Origin: Panaeolus papilionaceus
Taxonomy: Eukaryota; Basidiomycota; Agaricomycetes; Agaricales
Assembly (NCBI GenBank): GCA_015501605.1
Contig: JADNRZ010000023.1
Coordinates: 496,001 to 560,000, forward strand
Length of the DNA: 64,000 nt
Direction: 5' to 3'
The translations under genes and the position numbers were made by a program. The number at the start of each line of letters is the position of its first letter. The stretch's first letter is position 1. Positions 45,671 to 57,688 of the stretch are shown piece by piece. Under the pieces are notes generated by a model. The model was given only the letters and a program-made list of their open reading frames with translations, was not told the origin of the DNA and did not search any database.

Positions 45671-48226
45671 TCAATACTTGTGTTGGAGCCTCCGCGATAG
45701 TCTCCAGCATAAGACAAAGGCGAAAGCAGCTGCAACACCGCCAATACTGTGTAAATAAGAGTTTGCGTCAGCCTTGGTCTTGAGTAGAGCATTTCAAAAT
45801 GTCGCACCGGAAAATATAAACAACAGAGTTAGAGTGTTGCACATCGTCCCCAAATTCTGCTCGGGTATCAAACAGGACTTCACCCACTCGAGAGGCCAAC
45901 TCCTCTGTTCCGTTTAGGCTAAGAAGTGTGCCGTTTATGGGTGCAGGCGCCACTGGGGCACGATGATTAGGTAGGCTGGATTTGTCTCCGTCTAGTAATG
46001 CAAATAGGACAGCAGAAAGTCCAGTGACGAGGAATTGTGGAATAACGATAAAAATATTATGGATGCCCTGTTATGACACTGGATTGAGTGAAAATGGATT
46101 GGTGTTACAGAAAAGACACTTACAAGGATGATACCAGCTTTTGAACTCAACGTTCCCGCCTCTGCCCCTCTCCTCTCAGATCTGCCTCTTCCATTACCAT
46201 TGCTGACAAGCTGGTAATCTTCATCCTCTGCCTCCCTTATACGAATCCTGCTAACTTGAGCACCAGAATTACCCATCATTCGCCTTTGGTCCTCCGTCCT
46301 TTCCTCATCTTCGTCATCATCTGAGAGATTGCCAGCCAAGAAAATCTCCCGCTCGTTGTCGTCACTGGACCGCGAACCGGTTCTTGCATCAGTCATGCGG
46401 ATATTGTCCGAGGCATCGGGAGAGATAACAGGTTCAGTGAGGATGGCTTCTGCGAGCTGAAACAAGACCCGACATCCTTCAGCCCAACTAACAAAATAGA
46501 ATGACGCGGAGAGAAACTAACCAGTGCAAAAGGTGCCCACTGTGTCACCGCCCACGAGAAGCCGGTTATAGTAATGATCGTCGTTGCACCCCACACAGAA
46601 TCTACGAAGCTATAGGGGTATGGCTATCAGAAAATGTTTCATAAATGACGCAGTAAACCTCACAAAGTCGCAAACATGCAAGCAGAAAGTATCAAATGGC
46701 CGATAGCCCACATGGTCGACAAATGGACTTTGAGCCTTGGAGGGATAACCAGGCCCCATTGCGGCGATGAAGCTCGCGGGCTCGCTTTACCTGCAGTTTC
46801 AGTGACAAAAGCAGGGAGTACCAAGTTTAAGAATAGGGAGATGAGGGCTGAGTAGAACAGTGCGCGGGATCCCAGTCGTGTAGCCTCTGTGTCAAGAATG
46901 TCTTGCTCTTGGGGGGAATCTGGTAGAGGGGAGTTTCGCTTGTGGAAATCACCGACGTAGATTGTGCTGTAAAACAAGATGGGGAACCATGCTATCCAGG
47001 CACTATAGTGACCATTGAGCGATAATAAAAAGTCAAATGAGACGGCAAACCTACAAAAGTTGGATGAAGCACTAATGAAAATTCAATGAGTGTGTCTAAT
47101 GCGAAAAACGGTGGAACTTACAATTTGTTGTATAGTGTGAGGCAGTGTGCGCATGTTGACCCAAATATCTTTTATTTCTTGCGAAAATGATTTTCGGTTG
47201 GTCTTTCCATTAGAGTCTTTGAGAAGCACTCTTTCCTTGACGAGGACGCACATCAAAATGTGACCGCCAAGGAGCAGAATTGATACAACAACCGAAAGGA
47301 CTTTGAGTTGGGAATCGCCGAAAAAAGGTACGATACGTGGCAGATCAATATTTCCACTAAATAGTTGTGTAAGGAAGCACCGTTTGGGAGGGAAAGAAAA
47401 AACACGGAGACGTACACAAAAAACCCGACAACACTTCCAACACCCAACATACGAGCAGCCCAAGCATTTCCGGAGGCTTGTTCAGAAGGAGGAGCGGTGT
47501 CAACAAGGAGAGCGCGGTCAACGGCTTGAACTACATCATTATGAGCGCAAGGTTAATAGAAAGTATTAAAAGATAAAACATACCAGCATTAATGGAGAAA
47601 TCTATTAGGTATATTGACAGTACGGCAAGCCAGATCGTTAAAGTGTCATTCTAAAACAATAACAGACTATCAGCAATCGTAAGAGAGACTTTTGAATCGT
47701 ACGCACAGCAGAGTTATCCCACCCGGTGAATATTGAAGCAACTGAACGCGTGAAGCCCAGCAGCAACATAGCCAAGACACAAATGACGGTGCCCGCTAAC
47801 ATGTAAGGTCTTCGACGTCCAAATCTTGACGTAGAACTGTCTGCCAGCACGCCTAAATGCCTGTTTGAGTCGTCTAGAATGCCAATTAGACGCAACACAT
47901 GTGCTCACCAATTAAAGGTTGTACCAACAGTCCAGATATTGGTCCTGCGATGAATACGATGGCCATGTTCGACTTGGAGAGACCCAATGATAATAGATAT
48001 GGTGACGCTTGATTACAGTTCTCGTCATCAGGTTCTAAGCGTCAAGTTTTCTTCCACACGTACCATAAGACATCTCAACGCTCCAAAATATCTGCACGCC
48101 CAGTAATCCAATGGTAATGATGGGCATGTGTGCCCATTTTGGTCCAAGTATCCGCGAAACGCCTTTGAACTTTTGCTGGCTATCTGGTCCTTCTTCTGCC
48201 GAAGGCAGAGCGGAAAAGGTGACCAT
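45671..48226 (-). CDS. Major facilitator carrier 2 (GPH/sucrose-transporter-like)
   Basis: Tandem paralog of carrier 1 in the same orientation and with matching exon edges. It starts MVTFSALPSAEEGPDSQQKF, with IITIGLLGVQIFWSVEMSYG, the loop 2-3 motif LADSSTSRFGRRRPYMLAG, GNIDLPRIVPFFGDSQLKVL and KERVLLKD. A large acidic loop (GNLSDDDEDEERTEDQ) leads to TLSSKAGIILV and FIVIPQFLVTGLSAVLFALL. An extra Ala/Pro and Glu-rich segment (NHRAPVAPAPINGTLL) lies just before the last helix and is absent from carrier 1. The end is IGGVAAAFAFVLCWRLSRRL. Substrate unknown. Confidence 0.85.
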
Positions 48227-48350
48227 CTTGGTCGAAGAAAAGACTGACTCTGGTCAGTAGCGTCAGGGCAATGTCTACGTTCTGGTTGAAGGCTGTCCCA
48301 GTGGAGATCCTCACTGGAATTGTCGTGGCGCTTGTCACGTGACCTCAAAT

Positions 48351-48451
48351 TAGTCTCGGTCCCCCATCCTCTCCCGCGAGTTACCATATATGGGTGCCTC
48401 AGAGGCACCCATATATGGTAACTCGCGGGAGAGGATGGGGGACCGAGACTA
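48351..48451. repeat. Perfect 101-bp palindrome (50-bp arms)
   Basis: Arm 48351-48400 is the exact reverse complement of 48402-48451, with a single A at 48401 between them. Homology stops on the next base at each side. It lies 125 bp upstream of the carrier 2 ATG. It could be a genuine inverted duplication, a hairpin regulatory element, or a fold-back assembly artefact. Confidence 0.9.
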
Positions 48452-49170
48452 CTGGACGGAGACTCTGGCCGTGATTACATGGATGTAACAAACCAGCGAC
48501 GGACATCCTTCAGTATTGAAATTGATTTGGAAGCAAATATCATCGCTGGGGCGAATTACGAGACACGCCTTTGTGTACGAAGGTCAGCGGTGCTAGCACA
48601 CAGAATTAACATCAGGGAATTTGTGGTCCTATGCTTTATTAAATGATTTAAATGGTAACGAAATTTATGCTGGTAGAGGTGAAAACTGATCTTAATCCAG
48701 CTCGTCTGCATCATTTTCTCAAACGCGGCACCATTCAACGTCGAGGTGGTGGGCGCTTATTTGGCAAGCCTCGCTTACGAAGATACGCAATGATGACTCT
48801 GTCTCGACACGGCATGGAATATTTCTAATTCTGTCCCGTCACTGACTGAGGATTATCTGCCCATTCTCGCACAGAGAGATGATCATATATGAAAATGGAC
48901 TCGAAAGATAACATTTCGCCAGCGGATGGCACCAGTTGACGTCATTCAAGGAACGTTTAGGTGGGAATGCGGGGGCAAAACGGTAAATTTTTCGACCGTA
49001 AGCGAGGCTGACATATGACTCTATCTCTGACAATCAGCGCTTTGACATTCATGGTCATGGTGATCTATTTATATCCCCCTGTCCCCACAATATGCGTACC
49101 TTTCGTTGTCAGGCAATTCGTGGGGGAGCATTTTGCGGAGCCCCTAGAGTTTAGCTTTCATGACAGTAAG
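48452..49170. other. Intergenic, no supported gene
   Basis: About 0.7 kb of A/T-moderate sequence after the palindrome; no recognisable gene or repeat. Confidence 0.4.
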
Positions 49171-49410
49171 TCAACTTTGGGCCCCTCGATTGCAGATTTT
49201 GAGGGTACCTTAGACTTGACCTACCCTTGACGGCCTGAAGGCCAACCCTCGCGACTCCTTCGCCTGAAACACAAAACCTCGAGGCTCGACTCATCATGCG
49301 TCTTCATCACTGCCAATGTGACGCTATGTATCTGCCCACGACGCCGTCAGTCGCCGCGCGCATAATTGAATTGCCTCACACTCTACTGCATGTGCACAAC
49401 ACTCAACATA
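49171..49410 (+). repeat. Long direct repeat, copy 1
   Basis: Very similar to 54618-54859 (a few substitutions and a 2-nt indel). It holds an open frame starting MRLHHCQCDAMYLPTTPSVA. It directly precedes a G-domain gene relic. No TG..CA ends or internal polymerase, so not an obvious LTR. Confidence 0.85.
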
Positions 49411-49429
49411 CTGTATATCTGACCTGATC

Positions 49430-50325
49430 TTGGAAACTCGACTGCCAGGAAGTCGGCGCAGGACCATCGAAATGCTGAAGCAGTTCCTGGATCCTCTGTC
49501 CAGAGACATATCAGTGACATTTGTAACTACCTTGTGGGACACACTGCATAATGAACACACTTGAATGTGAGCCGAGCCGAATTTTGCTCAACTAAGAGAT
49601 GGCGTTTGCAAGGTAAATACTTATTGAAGTTGGTCTTGGGTCCCTCTGGTGTTATTGACTTGGTCTCAAATGGGAATTTACTGGAGACGGTCGGCTACCA
49701 ATATGTCAATTTGTGAATACCAAGAACTCCACCTTGGAATTACTGGATGGGAACTTTCTTACAATAGATTCATTTTCCCAACCCATGTCTTCAGTCCTCC
49801 CTGACCCATCCCGAAGCGCAAACCAATGCGGACCTCAGAGCCATCCTCGAGAAGAACAGGAGGGAGAACCATGAGACCCTCACCAAGTTCATCGCACAGG
49901 TGGCCCATTCCCAAAGGCTTTGAAGAGTTACATCAGCCTCTCCAGGTTTCAATAGAGGCAATGCAACACGCACCACCCCCAGCCTTCCTTCAACCTCCCG
50001 CTATCACATCCAACGAGTCAGCTGCAGTCGTCGCCACAACCGCTTCAAGCGATCTGCATGAGACCATTCTCCAGGGTGATAACGCCATTCCTGCCACTGC
50101 ATCACGGCTCGCAGAGGAGGCACCACCCCCGACAACCTCCACGCTACACTAGGCACTGATGCTGTGTGTCTTTCTTCTAGTCGTGAACCCGCTCCTCAAC
50201 TTTTGCCCACAAGCCCTGCTCAACTTGACCCATCTCGGATGCCGATTCTGAAGGGGTTACTTCGCCGCTTGATCCGGACAGCAAAGCGTCGTGGAAAGAA
50301 GTGGTTCAAGAAGAACGATGCTTAG
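49430..50325 (+). pseudogene. Relic of a P-loop G-domain gene
   Basis: This is a 5'-truncated copy of the family represented at 51181-52547, on the opposite strand. Recognisable pieces: LETRLPGSRRRTIEML, then SVTFVTTLWDTLHNEHT with a stop immediately after, AEPNFAQLRDGVCK, a later exon AQTNADLRAILEKNRRENHE, and the basic end LKGLLRRLIRTAKRRGKKWF. The P-loop and G3 exons are missing, and two in-frame stops near 49560-49570 break it. Replaced at its 5' side by the direct repeat ending at 49410, which suggests that the repeat marks the breakpoint. Confidence 0.7.
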
Positions 50326-51180
50326 AGGCAAAGGTGAGTTGAATTGGTGAATGGTTTGCATGGTGGTGCTCATCGCTAGCGTGTCTCCTCAACAATTCCT
50401 CGCGCTGTATTTTGCTTTCCATTTGTCTGTTTCTTTCACGTTCACGTCTGTTTCTCCTTGTTTTCAATTTCTGTTATCACTCTCTCGCTTTGTGTAATAT
50501 AAATGGAACTTGAAGGGGTTTTTAGATGGAATGACAAGAGCGATGCGAGAAGGGATGGAACGGGGTGAACCGTGATGGGGGGCGCGGCGTATATCAGAAA
50601 AGAATGTATGCATTCAAACGAACCAAACAAGTGAGAGGAAGAAGCATATAAAATGTAAGAGGGCGAATAAAGAAAGCGACACCATGCGAAGCGAGGGCAG
50701 ACGAAGCGGATATTGGAGTAAACAGTGGATATCAAACGCGGGTCTTAGCTACCGAGTTAGTTGTACAGACCCCGATTCATAATATTCACGCAATTACAGG
50801 GTCTCTGTCTCGTGGTTTAAGGACAAATGGCCCGTGTCTTAAATGAAAAGAATATGCCATTGAAGGAAAGCGGACAAATAGAAGTACGCGGATGGCTAAG
50901 GAAATGCAATGCAAAGAATGGGTGATGATGAAAGTGGATACAAAACGGACGAGGTACCTAGCAAACTAGCACAGGAAAGTATTGGGATGGATGAAAGGAC
51001 ACTGACGAAGAGTCAGAAACGACTTGTGGGACGATGTGAGATGAAGGAAATAAGGAGAAGAAAATCATCAGGTGGTAGTCGAATGCTGGGCGCTGGATAA
51101 ACGAGCCGTCGAGACGCGCTAGAATTTAAATAAAATGAATTAACGAAAGGTCAAGTGAGAGACCAATATTTCTCACCACC

Positions 51181-52547
51181 TCACTCCCCACGCTTGGACG
51201 ACCCGGCTTTATGACGCTTCGGGGTATGACCCAATGGACGGAGCAGCCCCTTGAGCGAAAGCTTCTGAGATGGCACTGACGAAATGTTAGTGTCATCCGA
51301 AATTTCTGGCTCGTGCGCCCATTGCCAGAATAACATCCTGTATTTGACATGCTCGGGGCGAACATTGGCAGCGATTGACTTGCGGAGATGCTGGGCGGCA
51401 AGACTGAATTCAGCTGGGAGGGGACCAAAGTTAACAAACTGCCGAATGAACTTGGTGAGCGTCTCTTGGTTCTCCATCTGGTTCCGCTCGAGGATGGTCC
51501 TGAGTTCGGTGTCGGTTTGCGCTTGGGGTTGGGCCAGATCGGACTCAATCATTTTCTTCTCCTGAAGAGCGCCCTCAATGCGCTCGTGTAGATCTTTGTA
51601 GAGATTGGACGATGCTGAAGATGTAGGGCTGAAAAATGAATTTACCGCATAATAACCCTCACGATTCAACACTTCCAATGCAGAGCTCTTGGTATTCATA
51701 AATCGAGTTATGACTACCTGATGCGCTCCGAAGAAGCCCTACAGAGACAAAGTCAACAAAACCAGATAGATCACAGATAAACTTCGATACCTACCTTGCA
51801 AACTTCGTCCCTTAGTTGAGCGAAATTGGATTCGGCTCGCGTACGAGTCCGTTCATTGTGCACTGTGTCCCACATAGTGGTGACGAATGTCACTGATTCA
51901 ACCTCGTTATTGGATCCCAGAAACTGCCTGAGCATCTCGATTGTTTTGCGCCGACTTCCAGGCAATCGAGTTTCTGTAATTGGAATCAAAAAAAGTATCC
52001 CGCTGACATATTCCAAACTAATAGTACCAATTAATGGAATTGAACGCGGCAGATTGGAGGAACGATCTTACTCGTTGTCACTCAGCCACTTTTTGACCTT
52101 GTCCATAATCTCGATTTCGGAGATCTTTGAGTCCGAAAACCCGGGGGAATCAATGAGATATACAGGATATTCGGGTACATAATTGACATCGACGACACGA
52201 TAAGCGTTTATGGACTGTGTATACCCCGCCAGTTGATCTTTAGAGATCGAAAGTTGTTGAGATTCGCCCCTTAGTGCTTCGATGAACTTTGAGATGCAAC
52301 AATGCCAAAATATTTAGCTACATTGGGTCACAATCAGCCAGAAAATCCTTGACTTACTGAGCTTTTCCCGGCGCCCGTGGGTCCCATGATGCTGTATAAA
52401 TTCATTGACTAAATACTGTGGCGACGTAGCTATTTGGACGAATTGCACATACAGATATCGCCACGAGCTGTTTGGGACCTGACCAGTCACTGGTTCGATA
52501 GAGATATGACCGGTGATCAGAAGGTTTGTGAGTACGGGAAGTTCCAT
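51181..52547 (-). CDS. P-loop G-domain protein A
   Basis: Five exons (52547..52453, 52391..52358, 52286..52072, 52017..51795, 51738..51181) sum to 1125 nt, giving 374 residues. Walker A/G1 is IMGPTGAGKSS, encoded wholly by the 34-nt second exon. FIEAL follows, then G3 as LIDSPGFSDSKI, then a conserved ETRLPGSRRKTIEML and FVTTMWDT where other GTPases carry the G4 motif. The C-terminal half is helical and charged (LQEKKMIESDLAQPQAQ) with a basic tail (HTPKRHKAGSSKRG). The fold resembles AIG1/septin-like GTPases that are numerous in mushroom-forming fungi. Nucleotide specificity and function are not known. It is convergent with the relic at 49430-50325. Confidence 0.85.
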
Positions 52548-54617
52548 GACGACGGTGATTGGGAATAAGTGAGATTTGAAAGGTGTACGTTGTCCTGACT
52601 GGATAAGATGATGACCGCTGGAAGCAAGGTGTGGTTGATGGTTGTTTCCCTGGTCATCGGTATCTTATCGCACACTAACCTTACATTTTGGCCTTCGTCC
52701 TTTCGAATCTCATATCATAAAATGAAAAACGGCCATTCCGACCTTATCGATACAGGTTTGGTCAAATAATCATCTGACTTTCGACGACTTTGCTCTCCTC
52801 AGATAAGATAAGATTTGGACGCCAGATCCGATTGACACGTCAATTCTTTCTTCCCTTCCCCCATCATCCTCCCCGCCCCTATCACCCTTTAGAATGTCTG
52901 TTATCAGCACCAGAGTCACAGCTTTTGAGTACCCTCTCTAGTGGCTACATCTTTGTCCTTCGTTGTCGAGATTTGGGAGTAGTAAGAAGCGTTTGTGGAG
53001 GCTCCCTCATATGCTCATCACATCCACCTTGGCATTCACTGACTCTGTCTTCCACTTAGATGTTGTCTCTGTATCTACCAATATAATCATTTTTCTCTCT
53101 GCTGGCTATAACCGTCAAGGTATTTCTATATAGACTTGTTCCTAAGCATTGCCGAAGACGCGTCTTCCATGCCCATGACAGAGTTAGATGGTTGTGAAAA
53201 GGATTCATCTCTGGCCATCCTCATGAGCTCATCCATCTCATTCCATCTTCCCTTTTTATCCCTGCATTTAATGTGCCTCCGTCATATGCAAGACATCACA
53301 CCATTCCTCTCGATTTCCATTTTATTCCACTTATCCCCGTCGTGCTTGTCGATCCCTTTTTTCCGTTCACATCTCCTTTTATTACATTTCCGTGAAACCC
53401 ACCTCTTTCAGCGCCCTTCATTCTCCAGACCTACTGTTGCAGCACTAGTACGCAACCACACGCACCCTGTCCATCCCCAATGGTCGTGATGTAGGAATAT
53501 GGATCCTAGCCGCGTGCTGAGCTTCCCGTATCCCATTCTTACCTCCTTTCAGAATGCCGCCACGATTGATCCTTCTTCCGCTGGGCATTTTTCCTCTCAG
53601 TACTCGGTACATCTTGCCGTCGAAAAATATACTTGATCAATGCTTTCTTATCACCACTCAGCATTATTCCCTTGTTTCGCTGAATCCAATACATCATCAT
53701 CACCCTCTATTATATTGTCTTGCATTCCACGTCACGGTATGAATCATCGGATCATAGGCCATTTTCCCCCCATCCCATGGAAGATCGACCGTTCCGATTA
53801 CCATCGACTTCACCCGTCGCCTCAGAGTCTACTCGTCCTGCCCATCATATTATGTCCGTCGCGTTTTATCGGTGCCTCTACAAAGAGTACCTCTCGTCAG
53901 GACACGCGCGCGATTCTTTCCAACTTTATCACAGGTGTAGTATTAGGTTGCGTCTTTCTACACTTTGGTTTCCGGTCAGTTCCCGGTTAATTTCTCGGTG
54001 TTCACAATTGTCTGTTACATCTCACCAAATTTGTGATGTTCAGCGCGCACATTAATGGTGAATACTTTCCAGTTACTTGCTTGTGTAGCTAATTCTATTA
54101 GCCCTATGATATCCACATCATAACCTCCTCACCGAGCGACCTTCTTCGACAATTAATGTGACCGGGGTATGACTCCAGACCTAGGCTGACGTGCATCCGA
54201 TGATTCTGGTCGCAAAACCGTCGTATGGTTGGTTAACCCCTCAAGCCGCATTGCCTCGTTGATGGTAAATGTTGCTAGTAAAAGCAGATTTAACGGGGTT
54301 CGCTGGGAACGGCCTCATTTGAATCAATAACTTAAGCGTGTTCTTATAATCTCTGTACTTATACCAATTATTGCTCCAATAAATCTGATGAATTTTAGTA
54401 CTCCGCAAAATTACTTTAATTACCCCCTATGACGCTCTGCTTTCCTCTATCAGGCCTCGAAACGGTAATAGACCTTTCTTATTTCATGCTTTATTCTCTC
54501 AAATAAGCGTTACTCGGTAAGATATGAGTCGACCTGATGGTGCATAATGTATAAAGCGGGATTGTGACCTAAGTCAGGTTCGCAGGGAGGCGTGATAAGA
54601 TGATGACATAGACTCGT
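52548..54617. other. Pyrimidine-rich intergenic stretch, no supported gene
   Basis: About 2.1 kb. From 52800 to 53900 the plus strand is rich in C and T (many CCCTTT, TCTCCT runs). Open frames there reflect this composition and match no family. Nothing else recognisable. Confidence 0.5.
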
Positions 54618-54859
54618 TCAACTTTGGGCCCCTCGATTGCAGATTTTGAGGGTACCTTAGACTTGACCTCCTCTTGACGGCCTGAAGGCCAACCCTCGCG
54701 ACGTTCCTTCGCCTGAAACACAAAACCTCGAGGCTCGACTCGTCATGCGTCTTCATCACTGCCAACGTGACGCTATGTATCTGCCCACGACGCCGTCAGT
54801 CGCCGCGCGCATAATTGAATTGCCTCACACTCTACTGCATGTGCACAACACTCAACATA
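54618..54859 (+). repeat. Long direct repeat, copy 2
   Basis: Second copy of 49171-49410. It lies about 75 bp upstream of the CorA-like pseudogene start, whereas copy 1 abuts the G-domain relic. The frame MRLHHCQRDAMYLPTTPSVA is open in both copies. Confidence 0.85.
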
Positions 54860-54934
54860 TGGTGATGCAAAGCTCGACTCACAGGAACCCTGAAGCATTG
54901 CAATGCGCAGCAACGACAAACCACCCAAGAACTG

Positions 54935-56826
54935 ATGTTTCCCTCTATCTCTGTTCCTTCTCCATCGACAAAATCCGTCGTTGCCTTTTCAAGCTCTACA
55001 CTAAATCGACCAGAGCTGGATTTACGATGCTTAAACGACCTTGGTGTTACTCCAGACAGACTTGAACAAATCAAAGCCGATCCGTCTGGTCTTCCCTTAC
55101 CCTCAAACATTCGTTACGACTTGGTTCACGTCTCCAACGCCAATTGCACCATAAAATTGACAATAACTGCAGAAGAGCTTTGGAGCAGATATCAGCATAA
55201 TGTGAGTTCCAGCGTGGATCTGAGTTGCCTGCCACTTATATTTCGTTCTACGTTAAGATCGAACAACAAAAACGCTCCGATAATCCCCAAACACTTTGCT
55301 TAACGCTCATGTAAGAACACCTTAATATCTTCCAGTTGGGACAAAGGGTCTCAGCTCCAAATTTTATACGTATTAGCTTCGTGGAAGATCCAAGCTATGG
55401 AGACGAAGGAACAGAGCCAGGGTTCATTCCATCAAACCTTTTCGTCCTCGTCTGAATGCCACCGCAATTTGGCTTCACCTTAGATTCTGTCTCCCGATTA
55501 CATTCTTTCAGCATCTCAGCCCAACGCTGAATTATAGAATGAGCGGCAACAGCTGCTTCACTAGGAACGATAGAGATGGAAATCCTCTTTGCCTTGGTAA
55601 ATGTGATTTGTCAGAAGTTTTTCTCCAGAGCGCCATGAACAAGTCGATACTAAAATATTACTTATAGAGGGTTTTTATCAGAATTCGCATGGATTAGGAG
55701 CTGGTCCAGCCCATGTCTTCTACAGATACTCTCTCGAACAACAAAGCACCACGTATCTCGTGTACAGCATTACCAAGAGCGCGAGGGATCTCATCGCACT
55801 ATGTACCAAAACTCATCCATCACATCTCCTGCGACCGCTAACAGTCGACGTATTCCTAGCCGATGACTTGTTCCAAATGTGGAATCACAGGGTCTGCGTT
55901 TTACGGGAGAAGCTTATCACATATGTCGGTACTGGTACATGTAAGACGGATCCCAGTGGGCTAATCATTTCCCTCTCTTCGATTAAGAAACTGAAGTGGT
56001 CATATCCAATTTTGCGTTGTCGCAAAGCACAAACTTAAAGGTGTTGCAAGATCTACACGTGATATCCCAAGACATTCAGTCGTTCGAGGAAACATGCTAG
56101 ATCTGCGCGACAAACTCCAATTCTTCCACCACGTCAGACAATCTTATCTCAACCCCACTTCCTCCAAGTTCCAGACAGACGCCAACGCCATCACCTCGAT
56201 TACAGAGTCGCTCGCACTTCTCGGATCTGGAATCGATATAACAGCACGATGGGCCAGAAATTATTACGAAAGAGCGAACATTCAAATCAACCTCTTCTTT
56301 AATTTGACAACACAAGCAGATAGTCATACTAATCTTGCTATCGCTCGGATGACGCCAAGATCTCAGTAGCAACGCAAAAAGATAGTTCTTCGATGATAAC
56401 GTGCGTAATCCTATGCGTCTCTCTCTCTCTCGCCCCTTGGAAATTGAAATTGAAGCTGACCACACTTTTAGTATCGCTGCAGTAACCATGTTCTTCCTAC
56501 CCGGCTCCTTTGTCTCCGCTCTCTTCAGTATGGTATTCTTCAACACTCAGAGCAACGATTCCGGTCAAACGAACCTTTCCATCGCCCCGCAATGGTGGCT
56601 ATTTCCAACCGCAACTATTCCCCTCACGCTTGCCGTTTTCGCTGTCTGGGTGATCTGGCAACGGAGAAGGAGCAAGTTGGCTGCTATACTGCCCAATGTT
56701 GAGTTTACGGAGGATGATCGACTGACTGAAAAGTCAAGCTCTGGTAGTGATACTAGTTTATCAGCGGCGTTTGGTATTCAATGTGGGGCATTTGTACACA
56801 CACCCAATTCTGAATCACAAGCATGA
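54935..56826 (+). pseudogene. CorA-like protein, degraded copy
   Basis: It aligns along its length with the intact gene at 57689-59537 but has at least three frame breaks. The first is near 55413-55445, between VEDPSYGDEG and RLNATAIWLHLR. The second is near 56080, between SQDIQ and RGNMLDLRDKL. The third is near 56353, between NLAIARMT and KISVATQKD. Start ATG 54935 (MFPSISVPSPSTKS), first exon with NRPELDLRC, mid region with LGAGPAHVFYRYSLE, last exon from about 56473 with AAVTMFFLPGSFVSALFSM and a second helix WWLFPTATIPLTLAVFAVW. The breaks are unlikely to be introns because the paralog is continuous there. Sequence errors could explain one but hardly all. Confidence 0.8.
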
Positions 56827-57688
56827 CAGTTGAGGCTTGTCGAATTATAGCATACTCTCGGCCCTCAAATGAGAGCGTCAATGACACCTATGGCGGAGGC
56901 CCATCCAAGAAAGTACAAAATGTTCGAGACGGCAATTGCTCATGGAAACGGAGCAGGCAGGGTGAAACACTCAATACCGTCAGAAGGGCTGTACATTCAG
57001 GTCCCCGTCACGGACTGTGAAAAATATTTAGTCAGAGTACAAAGAGTTTAGTCAATTGAATGCTTTCTTTCCGTACGTGCAAGCCTGTGTGACGCCTGCC
57101 TTCTCGTCAATTGTGGGTGTTCTGTTTCTACGGGAATTTCCGTTAATTTACTTGGCAACTTTATGGAATCGCTCAGATCCCTTGCACGTGCACCAGGTTG
57201 ACGTGATTAGTGCTCCAGCGACCTCGAGCTTACATGTTGCGATCACTGGCTTGAGTCAGGTCGATGATTCGATAGTACTACAAGACCATTCCGCAACGAA
57301 TATCGTGCCCCGCACGACGCGCGCTAAGCCGAAGCGCATCAGATTTTAAGGAGGTAAGCCTGTGGTCAAGTGTTGAGAATCAAAGTAACCATTGTCGACG
57401 CCACTTTCTCAGCCGCTTTGGGTCTTTCATCGCAAAAAGGGTCAGCCTTTTGTTTTGTTCGTAATGTGAACCGGAAGATCCCTGTTCTATGGTAGGGTGT
57501 AGCATGACCTGTGAATATGGGTGCTTGAAAGTGTCTCATCTGTCACCAAGCACTCAATTAAGGCCCCACCTACAACGACTGGATGACTGAATCGCTAATG
57601 AGATTGGCACAAAGCCCTAAGAGTTGTATATATACCGTCTCAGTTGAACTACCAGCTGCCCCTAACAACAACTTTCACGATTTTGTCA
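56827..57688. other. Intergenic between CorA-like copies
   Basis: About 0.86 kb, no supported gene. The stretch near 56790-56865 resembles 61240-61310 (TTTGTACACACACC, then GTCGAATTATAG against GTCAAATTATAG), a short scattered duplication. Confidence 0.4.

Noticed and set aside
48351..48451. Palindrome as a rho-independent terminator
   Set aside because: This is a eukaryotic gene region; arms of 50 bp with a 1-base loop and no U-tract do not fit, and it is upstream of a gene start.
52790..54055. Several plus-strand frames of 60-117 codons
   Set aside because: They follow from C/T-rich composition, overlap one another in different frames and show no motif or splice support.
49171..54859. The 240-bp direct repeats as LTRs of one retrotransposon
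   Set aside because: The 5.2 kb between them carries no gag or polymerase frame, and the copies lack TG..CA ends.
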